NCBI GenBank assembly: GCA_020436865.1
Contig: JAGQXA010000649.1
Span: forward strand, 1 to 10,443
Source of the DNA: Saprospiraceae bacterium
Lineage (GTDB): Bacteria > Bacteroidota > Bacteroidia > Chitinophagales > Saprospiraceae
Reading direction: 5' to 3'
DNA: 10,443 nt
Below the pieces are notes generated by a model. That model searched no databases. It had not been told where the DNA came from and saw only the letters and a list, made by a program, of their open reading frames with translations. The translations under genes were made by a program, and so were the position numbers. Of the stretch, positions 1-6,167 are shown in pieces (position 1 is the first letter of the stretch; every line of letters starts with the position of its first letter).

Positions 1-403
1 AGGGGATGGTCACCGAGTTCGGGAAATTCACATTGAGGATACCCTCGTTGCGGTTGGGGTCGGTCATGGAGATCTTGTAGCGGCCCCGGCCGGGATACTG
101 ATGTACGGCGACATACTTGTTGAGCTTGGTGTCGTTGGGAAGCAATTCGCCCTGCCCGTTGCCGTTAGATCGGGCCACCATCTGGCAACTGCCATCGCCC
201 CAACAGATGAGGAGGGAGTCGCGATCGGCCGCTACGCTGCTGGCCTTGGTGTAGGTGGTGATGGTGGCTTCGACGCGGTTGTCGAGGCAGGGGCCGACCG
301 GCACCACCGAGATCTCGCCGGCGCGGTTGTGCGTGGCTCGCAGGTCGTCGCTGTAAAGCAGGGCACAACCGAAGGCGATAAGCAAGGGTATAATTCGCGG
401 CAT
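1..403 (-). CDS. Secreted gliding/T9SS-type surface protein, N-terminal part (truncated by window edge)
   Basis: The frame opens with ATG at 403-401 and stays open for 134 codons to the left edge, so only the N-terminus is present. TAA and TGA lie in frame 24-30 bases upstream, so this is the only ATG available. Residues 1 to about 23 form a hydrophobic signal peptide (MPRIIPLLIAFGCALLYSDD then LRA). The mature part begins ATHNRAGEI and contains DRDSLLICWGDGSC and YKISMTDPNRNEGILNV. From memory, this resembles the first Ig/PKD-like module of very long Saprospiria proteins annotated as gliding motility-associated C-terminal domain proteins; their sorting domain would lie outside the window. 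The likely location is the cell surface, exported by Sec and then T9SS. It follows rmlD on the same strand after 115 bp. The signal peptide and open frame are seen directly; the family is recalled, not searched. Confidence 0.75.
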   Translation of the reverse strand, partial: MPRIIPLLIAFGCALLYSDDLRATHNRAGEISVVPVGPCLDNRVEATITTYTKASSVAADRDSLLICWGDGSCQMVARSNGNGQGELLPNDTKLNKYVAVHQYPGRGRYKISMTDPNRNEGILNVNFPNSVTIP

Positions 404-422
404 AGGGATCGCTTTGGGAGTA

Positions 423-455
423 GAAAGTTATCATTCAGCGGTCGGACCGCTGCAA
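423..455 (-). promoter_or_regulatory. Candidate promoter for the truncated surface-protein gene
   Basis: On the minus strand, TTG (455-453), a 22-base spacer and TAACTTTC (430-423) approximate the Bacteroidota pattern TTG-N17-23-TAnnTTTG. The last base of the -7 box is off consensus. The predicted 5' leader is only about 13-15 bases. The spacer contains most of one arm of the palindrome at 437-469, so the two signals overlap. Match by eye only. Confidence 0.3.
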
Positions 456-469
456 GCGGTCCGACCGCT
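437..469. repeat. Perfect 15-bp-arm palindrome, REP-like
   Basis: Arms AGCGGTCGGACCGCT (437-451) and AGCGGTCCGACCGCT (455-469) are exact reverse complements around a GCA loop. Each arm is also a smaller palindrome (GCGGTC-G-GACCGC), so a cruciform or nested hairpins could form. It lies between the stop of rmlD and the start of the next minus-strand gene. It could be an rmlD terminator, though no T-run follows, a dispersed REP-type element, or a protein-binding site overlapping the candidate promoter at 423-455. Confidence 0.85.
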
Positions 470-518
470 AATCTATAACGACGAATCCCGGAAAATAGTT
501 TGGGCTTCTCCCGACACT

Positions 519-1403
519 TCAGCCGATATCCCCGATCCGCTGCAGGCAATGGGCCAGGCTTTCTTTCCAGTCGGGGATCTCGAGGCCGAGGAGGGCCGTG
601 ATCTTGCTTTTGTCGAGCAGGCTGTTGGGCGGTCGTTCGGCCGGGGTGGGATATTCGCTGGTGGGAATGGGTTTGAGCTCGGGCTGTACTTGCCGCAAGG
701 CAAAGATCGCTTCCGCGAAGCCGTACCAGGTGGTTGCTCCGGCATTGCTGTAGTTGAACACCCCGCAGCAGTCGCGGTAGTGGATCTCGTCGCGGTCGAT
801 GCGTTCGACCACGGTCAGCATCAGGCGGGCAAGGTCGAGGGCGTAGGTCGGGCTGCCGATCTGGTCGTCGACCACGCGGAGCGACTTGCCTTCAGCGGCC
901 ATCCGCAGCATGGTGCGGACGAAGTTTTTGCCGAAGGGCGCATAGAGCCAGGAGGTGCGGATGACCATGGTATGGCGGTTCACCTGCAGGGCCATCTGCT
1001 CTCCTTCGAGCTTGGTGCGGGCGTATACGCCGCGCGGGTGCGTGGGGTCGGTTTCCCGGAAAGGCGCTGTTTGCGAGCCATGATACACGTAGTCAGTCGA
1101 AAGGTGGATCAGGAAGCAGTGGTGCTCGGCGCAGGCCTCCGCCAGCGAACGTACGCCCAGCACATTGACCGCGAAGGCCCGTTCCGGTTGTTCTTCCGCC
1201 AGGTCGACAGCCGTGTAGGCCGCGCAGTTAAGGCAATAGTCGGGTTCGTATGCGGCGAAGAAATCGTCCAACGCATTCCGCTCGGTCAGGTCGAGTTCTT
1301 CCCGCGAGCGAAAGTGCCAGTCCCAATCGGGAAACTCTTCGGCTAGGAGTTGCAGTTCGCGCCCCACCTGGCCCTGGGCGCCGGTAACGAGAATGGTTGG
1401 CAT
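519..1403 (-). CDS. rmlD: dTDP-4-dehydrorhamnose reductase RmlD
   Basis: This 294-aa protein of the extended short-chain dehydrogenase family reduces dTDP-4-dehydro-L-rhamnose to dTDP-L-rhamnose with NAD(P)H. That is the last step of the cytoplasmic pathway supplying rhamnose for O-antigen or exopolysaccharide. Visible motifs are the Rossmann glycine motif TGAQGQVG (residues 7-14), NCAAYTAVD (59-67), STDYVY (102-107) with the catalytic Thr103, YARTK (127-131) with the Tyr/Lys pair, and the late AERPPNSLLDKSK stretch (255-267). Length is normal for the family. The frame is open for 24 more codons upstream, but those translate the intergenic repeat. I chose ATG 1403-1401 because MPTILVTGAQG is the usual N-terminus. 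It lies 176 bp downstream of rmlC, and rmlA and rmlB are absent from the window. Identification is firm. Confidence 0.95.
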   Translation of the reverse strand: MPTILVTGAQGQVGRELQLLAEEFPDWDWHFRSREELDLTERNALDDFFAAYEPDYCLNCAAYTAVDLAEEQPERAFAVNVLGVRSLAEACAEHHCFLIHLSTDYVYHGSQTAPFRETDPTHPRGVYARTKLEGEQMALQVNRHTMVIRTSWLYAPFGKNFVRTMLRMAAEGKSLRVVDDQIGSPTYALDLARLMLTVVERIDRDEIHYRDCCGVFNYSNAGATTWYGFAEAIFALRQVQPELKPIPTSEYPTPAERPPNSLLDKSKITALLGLEIPDWKESLAHCLQRIGDIG

Positions 1404-1417
1404 AGGAGTGGCCTTTG

Positions 1418-1565
1418 CATTTCTCTCCGTGTCCCTCTGGGTCCTTTGCGGTGAATATTTCACCACAGAGTTCACGGAGTACGCGGAGGGCAGGAGGAGA
1501 AAACGGGTTCGCGTGGTGCCCGCAATTTTGTCTTCTCACCACGATGGGCACAAAGTTACACAATG
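1418..1565. repeat. Three degenerate copies of a CTCTGTGGTGAA-type dispersed repeat
   Basis: The rmlC-rmlD gap holds one plus-oriented copy (about 1423-1455, ending CTTTGCGGTGAA) facing a reverse copy (about 1459-1490, starting TTCACCACAGAG). They form an imperfect inverted repeat with an exact GGTGAA-TAT-TTCACC core at 1450-1464. A third, more diverged reverse copy lies at about 1532-1565 (CTCACCACGATGGGCACAAA). I recall similar 'ccacagagttcacggag' sequences as common intergenic repeats in several bacterial phyla; their function is not settled. The copies would lie in the rmlD leader if the promoter at 1551-1558 is real. Confidence 0.7.
1551..1558 (-). promoter_or_regulatory. Candidate -7 promoter core for rmlD
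   Basis: The minus strand reads TAACTTTG, an exact match to the Bacteroidota TAnnTTTG core, 148 bases upstream of the rmlD start. No TTG or TTTG lies at the usual distance upstream, so support is partial. The match also lies inside the third degenerate repeat copy, so it may be repeat sequence rather than a functional promoter. Confidence 0.3.
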
Positions 1566-1579
1566 GTTTTGATTCGATC

Positions 1580-2137
1580 CTAGCGCTCTTCCCGGTAGGC
1601 CCGATGTTGTCCGAAGGCCGGCAATTGGCGGTCTTTTTCCGACAGGACGATATCTTCCGGCGGCAGGCCCCAGTCGATCTGCAGGCCGGGGTCGTCGTAG
1701 GAGATACCTCCTTCGTGTTTGCGGGAGTAGAAGTTGTCGCACTTGTAAAAGAAGGTAGCGGTGGGGCTCAGCACGGAATAGCCGTGGGCGAAGCCCCGCG
1801 GGATGTACAGTTGCCGGCGGTTTTCGGCGCTCAGCGTCACGCCGTACCACTGGCCGTAGGTGGGCGAGTCGGGCCGGATGTCGAGGGCGATATCGAGCAC
1901 CTCGCCTTCCAGCACGCGCACCAGCTTGGCCTGGCCGAAAGGCGGGATCTGGTAGTGCAGGCCGCGGACGACGCCATACTGAGAATAGGCCTGGTTGTCT
2001 TGCACGAAGTCGGGGTGAATTCCCTGTTCGGCAAAGACCTGCCGGTTAAAACTTTCGAAAAAATGGCCCCGTTCGTCGGCAAACACTTTAGGTTCGAAGA
2101 GCAGCAGGTCGGGGATAGCGGTCGGGAAAAAGGGCAT
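1580..2137 (-). CDS. rmlC: dTDP-4-dehydrorhamnose 3,5-epimerase RmlC
   Basis: This 185-aa cupin enzyme epimerises C3 and C5 of dTDP-4-keto-6-deoxyglucose, giving the substrate of RmlD. Visible family signatures are FADERGHFFESF (19-30), VVRGLHYQ (56-63) with catalytic His61, QAKLVRVLEGEVLDIALDIR (69-88) with the active-site Lys71, IPRGFAHGY (112-120), YKCDNFY (131-137) with the Tyr131 implicated in catalysis, and SEKDRQLP (166-173). Length is typical. The start lies 8 bp after the der stop, so it is probably co-transcribed with der. That is an unusual pairing of a ribosome-assembly GTPase with nucleotide-sugar synthesis. Residue roles are taken from the known family. Confidence 0.96.
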   Translation of the reverse strand: MPFFPTAIPDLLLFEPKVFADERGHFFESFNRQVFAEQGIHPDFVQDNQAYSQYGVVRGLHYQIPPFGQAKLVRVLEGEVLDIALDIRPDSPTYGQWYGVTLSAENRRQLYIPRGFAHGYSVLSPTATFFYKCDNFYSRKHEGGISYDDPGLQIDWGLPPEDIVLSEKDRQLPAFGQHRAYREER

Positions 2138-2145
2138 ACAACAGT

Positions 2146-3450
2146 CTATTTCTGCCGGAAGAAGACCCCGATGGGCACACCGGTAAAGTTGAAGTGTTTG
2201 CGCAGCTGGTTTTCGAGGTAGTTCTTGTAGCTGTCGCGGATGTGCTTCGGGTGGTTACAGAAAAAGGCAAAAGCCGGATAGTAGGTCGGCAATTGGGTGA
2301 TGTACTTGATCTTGACAAAACGGCCGCGGTGGGCGGGCGGCGGGTGGCGTTCGATGGCTTCGAGCATGATCTCGTTGAGTTCCGAGGTCTTGATCTTGCG
2401 CGTGCGATTGTCGTACACCTCCAGGGCCAGCTCGATGGCCTTGAAGATGCGCTGTTTTTCGAGGGCCGAGATGAACACGATCGGCACGTCGTTGAAGGGC
2501 GCCATGCGGTTGCGCAATTCGGCCTCGTAGTCGCGGGCGGTGTTCGTTTCCTTGTCTTCGACGAGGTCCCACTTGTTGACCAGCAGCACGATGCCCTTGT
2601 TGCGGCGCTGGGCCAGGCGGAAGATGCTCATATCCTGCGCCTCCATGCCCAGTTGCGCGTCGATCATGAGCAGGCAAACGTCGGCCTCGTCGATGGCCTT
2701 GATGGCGCGCATGACGGAGTAGAATTCCAGGTTTTCGCTCACGCGCGACTTCTTGCGGATGCCGGCCGTATCGATCATCAGGAATTCCTTCCCGAACTTG
2801 CTGTACTTGGTGTGGATGGAATCGCGGGTCGTACCGGCGATGTCGGTCACGATATTGCGCTCTTCGCCGAGCAGGGCGTTGGTCAGAGAGGACTTCCCCA
2901 CGTTGGGCTGCCCGACGATGGCGAACTTGGGCAGATCGGATTCGATCGGCTCTTCGTCGGCCAGGTGCTCCGTCACGGCGTCGAGCAGATCGCCGGTGCC
3001 GCTGCCGGTCAGGGAGGATACGAAGAAGGTTTCCTCGAAGCCCAGGCTCCAGAACTCGTTGGCCTCCATCATGCGCTTGCTGTTGTCGACCTTGTTGACG
3101 ATCAGCAGGACGGGCTTCTCCGTGCGGCGCAGCATATCGGCCACCTCTTCGTCGAGGTCGGTGACTCCCGTGGCCACGTCGACCATAAAGAGGATGACGC
3201 TGGCTTCCTCGATGGCGATGCTCACCTGCGAGCGGATGGCCGCTTCGAACACGTCGACCGACCCTTGCACGAAGCCTCCCGTGTCGACCACGGTGAAGGT
3301 CTTGCCGTTCCAGTCGCTCAGTCCGTACTGCCGGTCGCGCGTCACGCCGCTGGTGTCGTCGATGATGGCCTGCCGTTCTCCGATCAGGCGGTTGTAGAAG
3401 GTGGATTTGCCGACATTAGGTCTGCCGACGATGGCCACGATGTTGCTCAT
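2146..3450 (-). CDS. der: Ribosome-assembly GTPase Der (EngA)
   Basis: This 434-aa protein has the two tandem Era-type GTPase domains unique to Der, an essential cytoplasmic factor in 50S subunit maturation. Domain 1 has GRPNVGKST (9-17), DTGG (56-59) and NKVD (119-122). Domain 2 has GQPNVGKSS (180-188), DTAG (227-230), NKWD (292-295) and SAL (328-330). The C-terminal KH-like domain spans about 345-434 and contains HPPPAHRGRFVKIKYITQ. All G motifs are intact and the length is normal. The ATG at 3450-3448 starts MSNIVAIVGRPNVG, the usual N-terminus. A TACCTTTG promoter core lies about 115 bases upstream, giving a leader that contains two tandem-repeat blocks. rmlC follows after 8 bp. Confidence 0.97.
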   Translation of the reverse strand: MSNIVAIVGRPNVGKSTFYNRLIGERQAIIDDTSGVTRDRQYGLSDWNGKTFTVVDTGGFVQGSVDVFEAAIRSQVSIAIEEASVILFMVDVATGVTDLDEEVADMLRRTEKPVLLIVNKVDNSKRMMEANEFWSLGFEETFFVSSLTGSGTGDLLDAVTEHLADEEPIESDLPKFAIVGQPNVGKSSLTNALLGEERNIVTDIAGTTRDSIHTKYSKFGKEFLMIDTAGIRKKSRVSENLEFYSVMRAIKAIDEADVCLLMIDAQLGMEAQDMSIFRLAQRRNKGIVLLVNKWDLVEDKETNTARDYEAELRNRMAPFNDVPIVFISALEKQRIFKAIELALEVYDNRTRKIKTSELNEIMLEAIERHPPPAHRGRFVKIKYITQLPTYYPAFAFFCNHPKHIRDSYKNYLENQLRKHFNFTGVPIGVFFRQK

Positions 3451-3457
3451 GTTGTAA

Positions 3458-3485
3458 TGGATACTAGATACTGGATACTGGATAC
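3458..3485. repeat. Four tandem 7-bp units, TRGATAC
   Basis: Four consecutive heptamers (TGGATAC, TAGATAC, TGGATAC, TGGATAC) lie immediately upstream of the der start codon, with a looser TGG continuation to about 3495. They fall in the presumed der 5' leader. The 7-bp period rules out a coding repeat. The sequence is unrelated to the second heptamer block at 3523-3557. Confidence 0.85.
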
Positions 3486-3522
3486 TTGGTTCTGGATGCC
3501 GGGATGTGGTGCCGATGCCTAC

Positions 3523-3557
3523 CTCTCATATCCCACGTCTCATGTCTCACATCCCAC
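3523..3557. repeat. Five tandem 7-bp units, RTCYCAY type
   Basis: Five consecutive heptamers read CTCTCAT, ATCCCAC, GTCTCAT, GTCTCAC, ATCCCAC. On the transcribed minus strand they give GTGGGAT/GTGAGAC units. The block starts just downstream of the candidate der promoter (3564-3571) and would be near the 5' end of the mRNA. I recall similar 'gtgggatgtgagac' tracts in intergenic regions of other Bacteroidota; their function is unknown. Confidence 0.8.
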
Positions 3558-3563
3558 ATCCGG

Positions 3564-3571
3564 CAAAGGTA
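3564..3571 (-). promoter_or_regulatory. Candidate promoter core for der-rmlC
   Basis: The minus strand reads TACCTTTG, an exact TAnnTTTG Bacteroidota -7 box, inside the 140-bp era-der gap. No clear TTTG or TTG is present at the -33 distance, so the upstream element is weak or absent. It predicts transcription starting near 3557 and a leader of about 105 bases containing both heptamer blocks. Confidence 0.45.
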
Positions 3572-3590
3572 CGCAATCCTGCGGATACGC

Positions 3591-4481
3591 TCAGTACCCC
3601 CAGCGACGGAGTTGCTGCTCGTCGTTGCGCCAGTTTTCGCGCACCTTGACGTGCAGTTCGAGGAAGACCTTCTGTTCGAGCCAGGTTTCGATCGCCTGCC
3701 GGGCTTCGGTGCCGAGTTGTTTGATGGCGGCGCCGTTCTTGCCGATGAGGATGGGCTTTTGCGATTTGCGGTCGACGTAGATCAGGGCTTCGATGCGCAC
3801 CAGGGGTTCGCCGGCCCTGGTTTCGCCTTCTTTGAAGGATTCGATGGCCACTTCCACGGAGTAGGGGATCTCCTGGTGGTAGCGTTCGAGGATCTTCTCG
3901 CGGATGATCTCGCCCACGAAGAAGCGCTCGGGGCGGTCGGTGAGCTGATCTTTGGGGTAATATTCGGGGCCTTCCGGCAGATAGCTTTTGATCAGTTCGA
4001 GCAGGCGCTCGGTGTTGAGTTTTTGCAAGGCGGAAATGGGCACGATCTCGGCGAAGGGCGCCCGTTCTTTCCAGTGGTCGATGAGTTGGAGGAGGGCTGC
4101 TTCATCGATCGTGTCGATCTTGTTGATGAGGAGGAACAGCGGCGCTTTGAGATTTTGGAGACGGGCGATGAGCGGATCGTCGTCGGCGTACTGCTCGGCC
4201 GGTTCGGTGACGAAGAGCATGAGATCGGCGTCGTCGAAGGTGCCGGCCACAAAGCGGTTCATGGCCTCCTGCATCTTGTAGGAGGGATCGCTGATCAGCC
4301 CCGGCGTGTCGGAGAAGATCATCTGGAAGTCGTCGCCGCTGAGGATGCCGATGATGCGGTGCCGCGTCGTTTGCGGCTTACTGGTGATGATCGACATGCG
4401 TTCGCCCACCAGGGCGTTCATGAGGGTCGATTTGCCCACGTTGGGGCGGCCGATGATGTTGATGAATCCGGATCGGTGCAT
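3591..4481 (-). CDS. era: Ribosome-assembly GTPase Era
   Basis: This 296-aa GTPase binds the 3' end of 16S rRNA and assists 30S maturation. It shows G1 GRPNVGKST (11-19), G2 around Thr39 (SKPQTTRHRI), G3 DTPG (58-61), G4 NKID (120-123), G5 SAL (150-152) and a C-terminal KH domain with the GKNG RNA-binding loop (247-250). The end matches the usual Era C-terminus (LHVKVRENWRNDEQQL). Length is normal. The frame is open 62 codons further upstream, but those overlap the preceding gene, and MHRSGFINIIGRPNVG is the natural start. The ATG at 4481-4479 shares one base with the TAA of the upstream gene (TAATG), so translation is probably coupled. Confidence 0.96.
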   Translation of the reverse strand: MHRSGFINIIGRPNVGKSTLMNALVGERMSIITSKPQTTRHRIIGILSGDDFQMIFSDTPGLISDPSYKMQEAMNRFVAGTFDDADLMLFVTEPAEQYADDDPLIARLQNLKAPLFLLINKIDTIDEAALLQLIDHWKERAPFAEIVPISALQKLNTERLLELIKSYLPEGPEYYPKDQLTDRPERFFVGEIIREKILERYHQEIPYSVEVAIESFKEGETRAGEPLVRIEALIYVDRKSQKPILIGKNGAAIKQLGTEARQAIETWLEQKVFLELHVKVRENWRNDEQQLRRWGY

Positions 4482-5068
4482 TACTGCGGCAGAAATTTCA
4501 TCCCTCCGCCCTGGATGGCGCGATTGAGGGCCTTGTAGAGAGACTTGGGTTTCAGGGCGCGCCAGTTGTCGTAGTTGTAGGCTTCGCCGAAATTGACGTA
4601 GTGCTGGATCTGGGTGTCGCGCATTTCCTCCTCCACGTGGTTCAGCAGGTTCATGAAGCAGATCCAACCATCGCGTTCATTCACATCTTCGTACCACTCC
4701 TCGTAGTAGCAGTCGTCGGAGCCGTGGAAGTTGAGCACGTTCTCGCAAATGAGGATGTATTTGTGAATGCCGTGCAGGGCCAGATGGTCGACGATCTCCC
4801 GTTTGAGGTACATGACGTCGTTCTGCAGGCAGTCGTTCCACTCGCCGAGCATCTCCAGAATGGCGAAGCCCTTGTCGTAATCGACGTACAGGATCTTCAT
4901 GTACAGGGTGGGGGAGCCGAAATAGTCCCACTGCGGGTGGATGAAGTAGTTGTAGATCTTCTGGGTAAAGCGGAACTCGTCGTACACCCGTCCGTAAAAG
5001 GGCGATCGCTTATCTTCGGAGGCCACGTAATGGTCGCGCCAATGGTAATGTGGTTCGAGGTCGTGCAT
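4481..5068 (-). CDS. Conserved Bacteroidota protein of unknown function, coupled to era
   Basis: This 195-aa cytoplasmic protein has no signal peptide or membrane segment. It is rich in aromatic and acidic residues (FIHPQWDYFGSPTLYMKILY; DDCYYEEWYEDVNERDGW). A central stretch reads ILEMLGEWNDCLQNDVMYLK and HKYILICENVLNFHGSDD, and it ends NWRALKPKSLYKALN. I recall similar uncharacterised proteins starting MHDLEP in other Bacteroidota and cannot name a domain. The frame opens earlier at 5173, but those 35 residues look like translated intergenic DNA, so I chose ATG 5068-5066. Its stop overlaps the era start by one base. The tight junction suggests a role linked to Era or ribosome assembly; that is inference from context only. 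Confidence 0.85.
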   Translation of the reverse strand: MHDLEPHYHWRDHYVASEDKRSPFYGRVYDEFRFTQKIYNYFIHPQWDYFGSPTLYMKILYVDYDKGFAILEMLGEWNDCLQNDVMYLKREIVDHLALHGIHKYILICENVLNFHGSDDCYYEEWYEDVNERDGWICFMNLLNHVEEEMRDTQIQHYVNFGEAYNYDNWRALKPKSLYKALNRAIQGGGMKFLPQ

Positions 5069-5141
5069 ACAACAAGATCTGATCTGTTCGCTACTGCCAC
5101 TAAACGCTTTCGCCGAAACAAAGTTCCCGGCAGCAGCCACC

Positions 5142-5173
5142 GCAAGATACGGCAAGCGATCGGAAAGAAGCAA
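5142..5173 (-). promoter_or_regulatory. Weak candidate promoter for the hypothetical gene-era operon
   Basis: The minus strand has TTG (5173-5171), 21 bases, then TATCTTGC (5149-5142). The spacing fits TTG-N17-23-TAnnTTTG, but the -7 box differs from consensus at its last two bases. It would give a leader of about 70 bases. Low support. Confidence 0.25.
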
Positions 5174-5185
5174 GCCCGCGGTCGG

Positions 5186-5212
5186 TTTGGCGGGGAGCTT
5201 TCCCTATCTTTA
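5186..5212 (+). promoter_or_regulatory. Candidate promoter for the DUF547 gene
   Basis: TTTG (5186-5189) is followed 15 bases later by TATCTTTA (5205-5212), seven of eight fixed or free positions of TAnnTTTG. The spacer is shorter than usual, so the -33 assignment is doubtful. If used, it gives a leader of about 120 bases that includes the competing hairpins at 5263-5323. Confidence 0.35.
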
Positions 5213-5262
5213 GGCAAGACATCGGACTGTCGGGGCCATTACCTGAATATCTATACCGACCA

Positions 5263-5323
5263 CGAAGTGGTTTGGGAAATCCCCAACCACATCTGCGTCG
5301 CCATGATTTCCAAACCACTTTCG
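5263..5323 (+). promoter_or_regulatory. Leader with mutually exclusive hairpins upstream of the DUF547 gene
   Basis: The segment AGTGGTTTGG (5266-5275) pairs exactly with CCAAACCACT (5310-5319). The duplex extends on both sides with single-base bulges, to about 18 pairs in all (5263-5281 with 5305-5323). The same segment can instead pair locally with 5281-5290 (GTGGTTTGGG against CCCCAACCAC, one mismatch, AAAT loop). A third short pairing with ACCAC at 5259-5263 is also possible. The long form ends 16 bases before the ATG at 5340, where it could hide the ribosome entry site. The pairings are read directly; a switch function is inference. The rest of the 5069-5339 gap shows no gene. Confidence 0.5.
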
Positions 5324-5339
5324 CTTGAGTATATCGGCT

Positions 5340-6119
5340 ATGTCAAACCTTCGGTTGTTCTTCTTTCTGGTCGGGAGCCTGTCGCTGACCGCATTGGCCT
5401 GCGGACAGCATTACCCCAAAGGGATCGATCCGCATTCTCCCGTCGATCATGGGCAGTGGGATGCGCTGCTGAAGGAATACGTCAGTCCGGAAGGCTGGGT
5501 CGATTACCGGGCCTGGCAAAAGGATACGGTTCGCCTGCAGGCCTACCTCGATCTTCTTTCTTCGGCCCATCCGCAACCCGACTGGTCGAGGGAGGAAGAA
5601 ATGGCCTACTGGATCAACGCCTACAACGCCTTTACGGTCGAGCTCGTGCTCGATCACTATCCCGTCGAAAGCATCAAGGATATCAAACGGGGCATTCCCT
5701 TCGTCAATTCGGTCTGGGATATTCGCTTCATCCGGATCCAGGGCGAGGAGTACGACCTGAACCGGATCGAGCACGGCATCCTGCGAAAGTACTTTGCCGA
5801 TGCCCGCGTCCATGCCGCCTTGAACTGCGCCTCGTACTCTTGTCCGCGCCTGCGCGGCGAAGCCTACATGCCCGCCCGCCTCGACGAGCAGCTCGACGAC
5901 GCCATGCGCATCTTCGTCAACGACCCCTTGCGCAACCGCGTGCAGGCCGGGCAAGCGGAACTGTCGAAGATCTTTAGCTGGTACGGCGGCGATTTCAAGG
6001 AAGACGCCGGATCGCTGCGCCAATTCATCGACCGCTATGCCGTGGAGCCGCTGAGCGAGGATGGGCAGATCAGGTATTTGGAGTATGACTGGTCGTTGAA
6101 TGACGAAGATCTGCACTGA
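5340..6119 (+). CDS. DUF547 domain exported protein
   Basis: This 259-aa protein has an N-terminal hydrophobic signal (2-20) ending TALA-C21. Cys21 could be a lipoprotein attachment site, or ALA could be a signal peptidase I site; I cannot decide. The rest matches DUF547: YWINAYNAFT (90-99), IPFVNSVWD (119-127), DLNRIEHGILR (139-149), RVHAALNCASYSCPRL (156-171) and a terminal YDWSLN (249-254). The biochemical function of DUF547 is unknown. The invariant His144 and the Cys163/Cys168 region are the obvious candidate functional residues. ATG 5340 is preferred over an in-frame TTG at 5325. The gene is divergent from the hypothetical gene-era operon. Confidence 0.92.
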   Translation: MSNLRLFFFLVGSLSLTALACGQHYPKGIDPHSPVDHGQWDALLKEYVSPEGWVDYRAWQKDTVRLQAYLDLLSSAHPQPDWSREEEMAYWINAYNAFTVELVLDHYPVESIKDIKRGIPFVNSVWDIRFIRIQGEEYDLNRIEHGILRKYFADARVHAALNCASYSCPRLRGEAYMPARLDEQLDDAMRIFVNDPLRNRVQAGQAELSKIFSWYGGDFKEDAGSLRQFIDRYAVEPLSEDGQIRYLEYDWSLNDEDLH

Positions 6120-6167
6120 ACTTCAGATTACCTTTTCCTGGCTTGCTCCATTAAGTAGTGTATGCCT

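Noticed and set aside
414..1346. Plus-strand open frame of 310 codons opposite rmlD
   Set aside because: Shadow of rmlD, which has complete Rossmann and catalytic motifs; the plus frame starts inside the palindrome region.
3458..3557. CRISPR-like array in the era-der gap
   Set aside because: The units are contiguous 7-bp tandem repeats without spacers, and no cas genes are present.
2194..3780. Long plus-strand open frame of 528 codons opposite der
   Set aside because: It is the complement of the der coding frame in GC-rich DNA; its translation has no domain, and Der on the other strand has every GTPase motif intact.
3486..4538. Plus-strand open frame of 350 codons opposite era
   Set aside because: Antisense shadow of era; the low-complexity translation follows the complementary codon pattern.
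5069..5173. 35-residue N-terminal extension of the hypothetical protein upstream of era
   Set aside because: The extension reads like translated intergenic DNA and covers a candidate promoter; the internal ATG at 5068 gives the N-terminus I recall for homologues.
4601..5977. Plus-strand open frame of 458 codons crossing the intergenic region into the DUF547 gene
   Set aside because: Its first part is antisense to the hypothetical gene and its last part is out of frame with the clearly real DUF547 gene.
5343..6116. Minus-strand open frame of 257 codons opposite the DUF547 gene
   Set aside because: It is codon-for-codon antisense to DUF547 and shows no recognisable domain.
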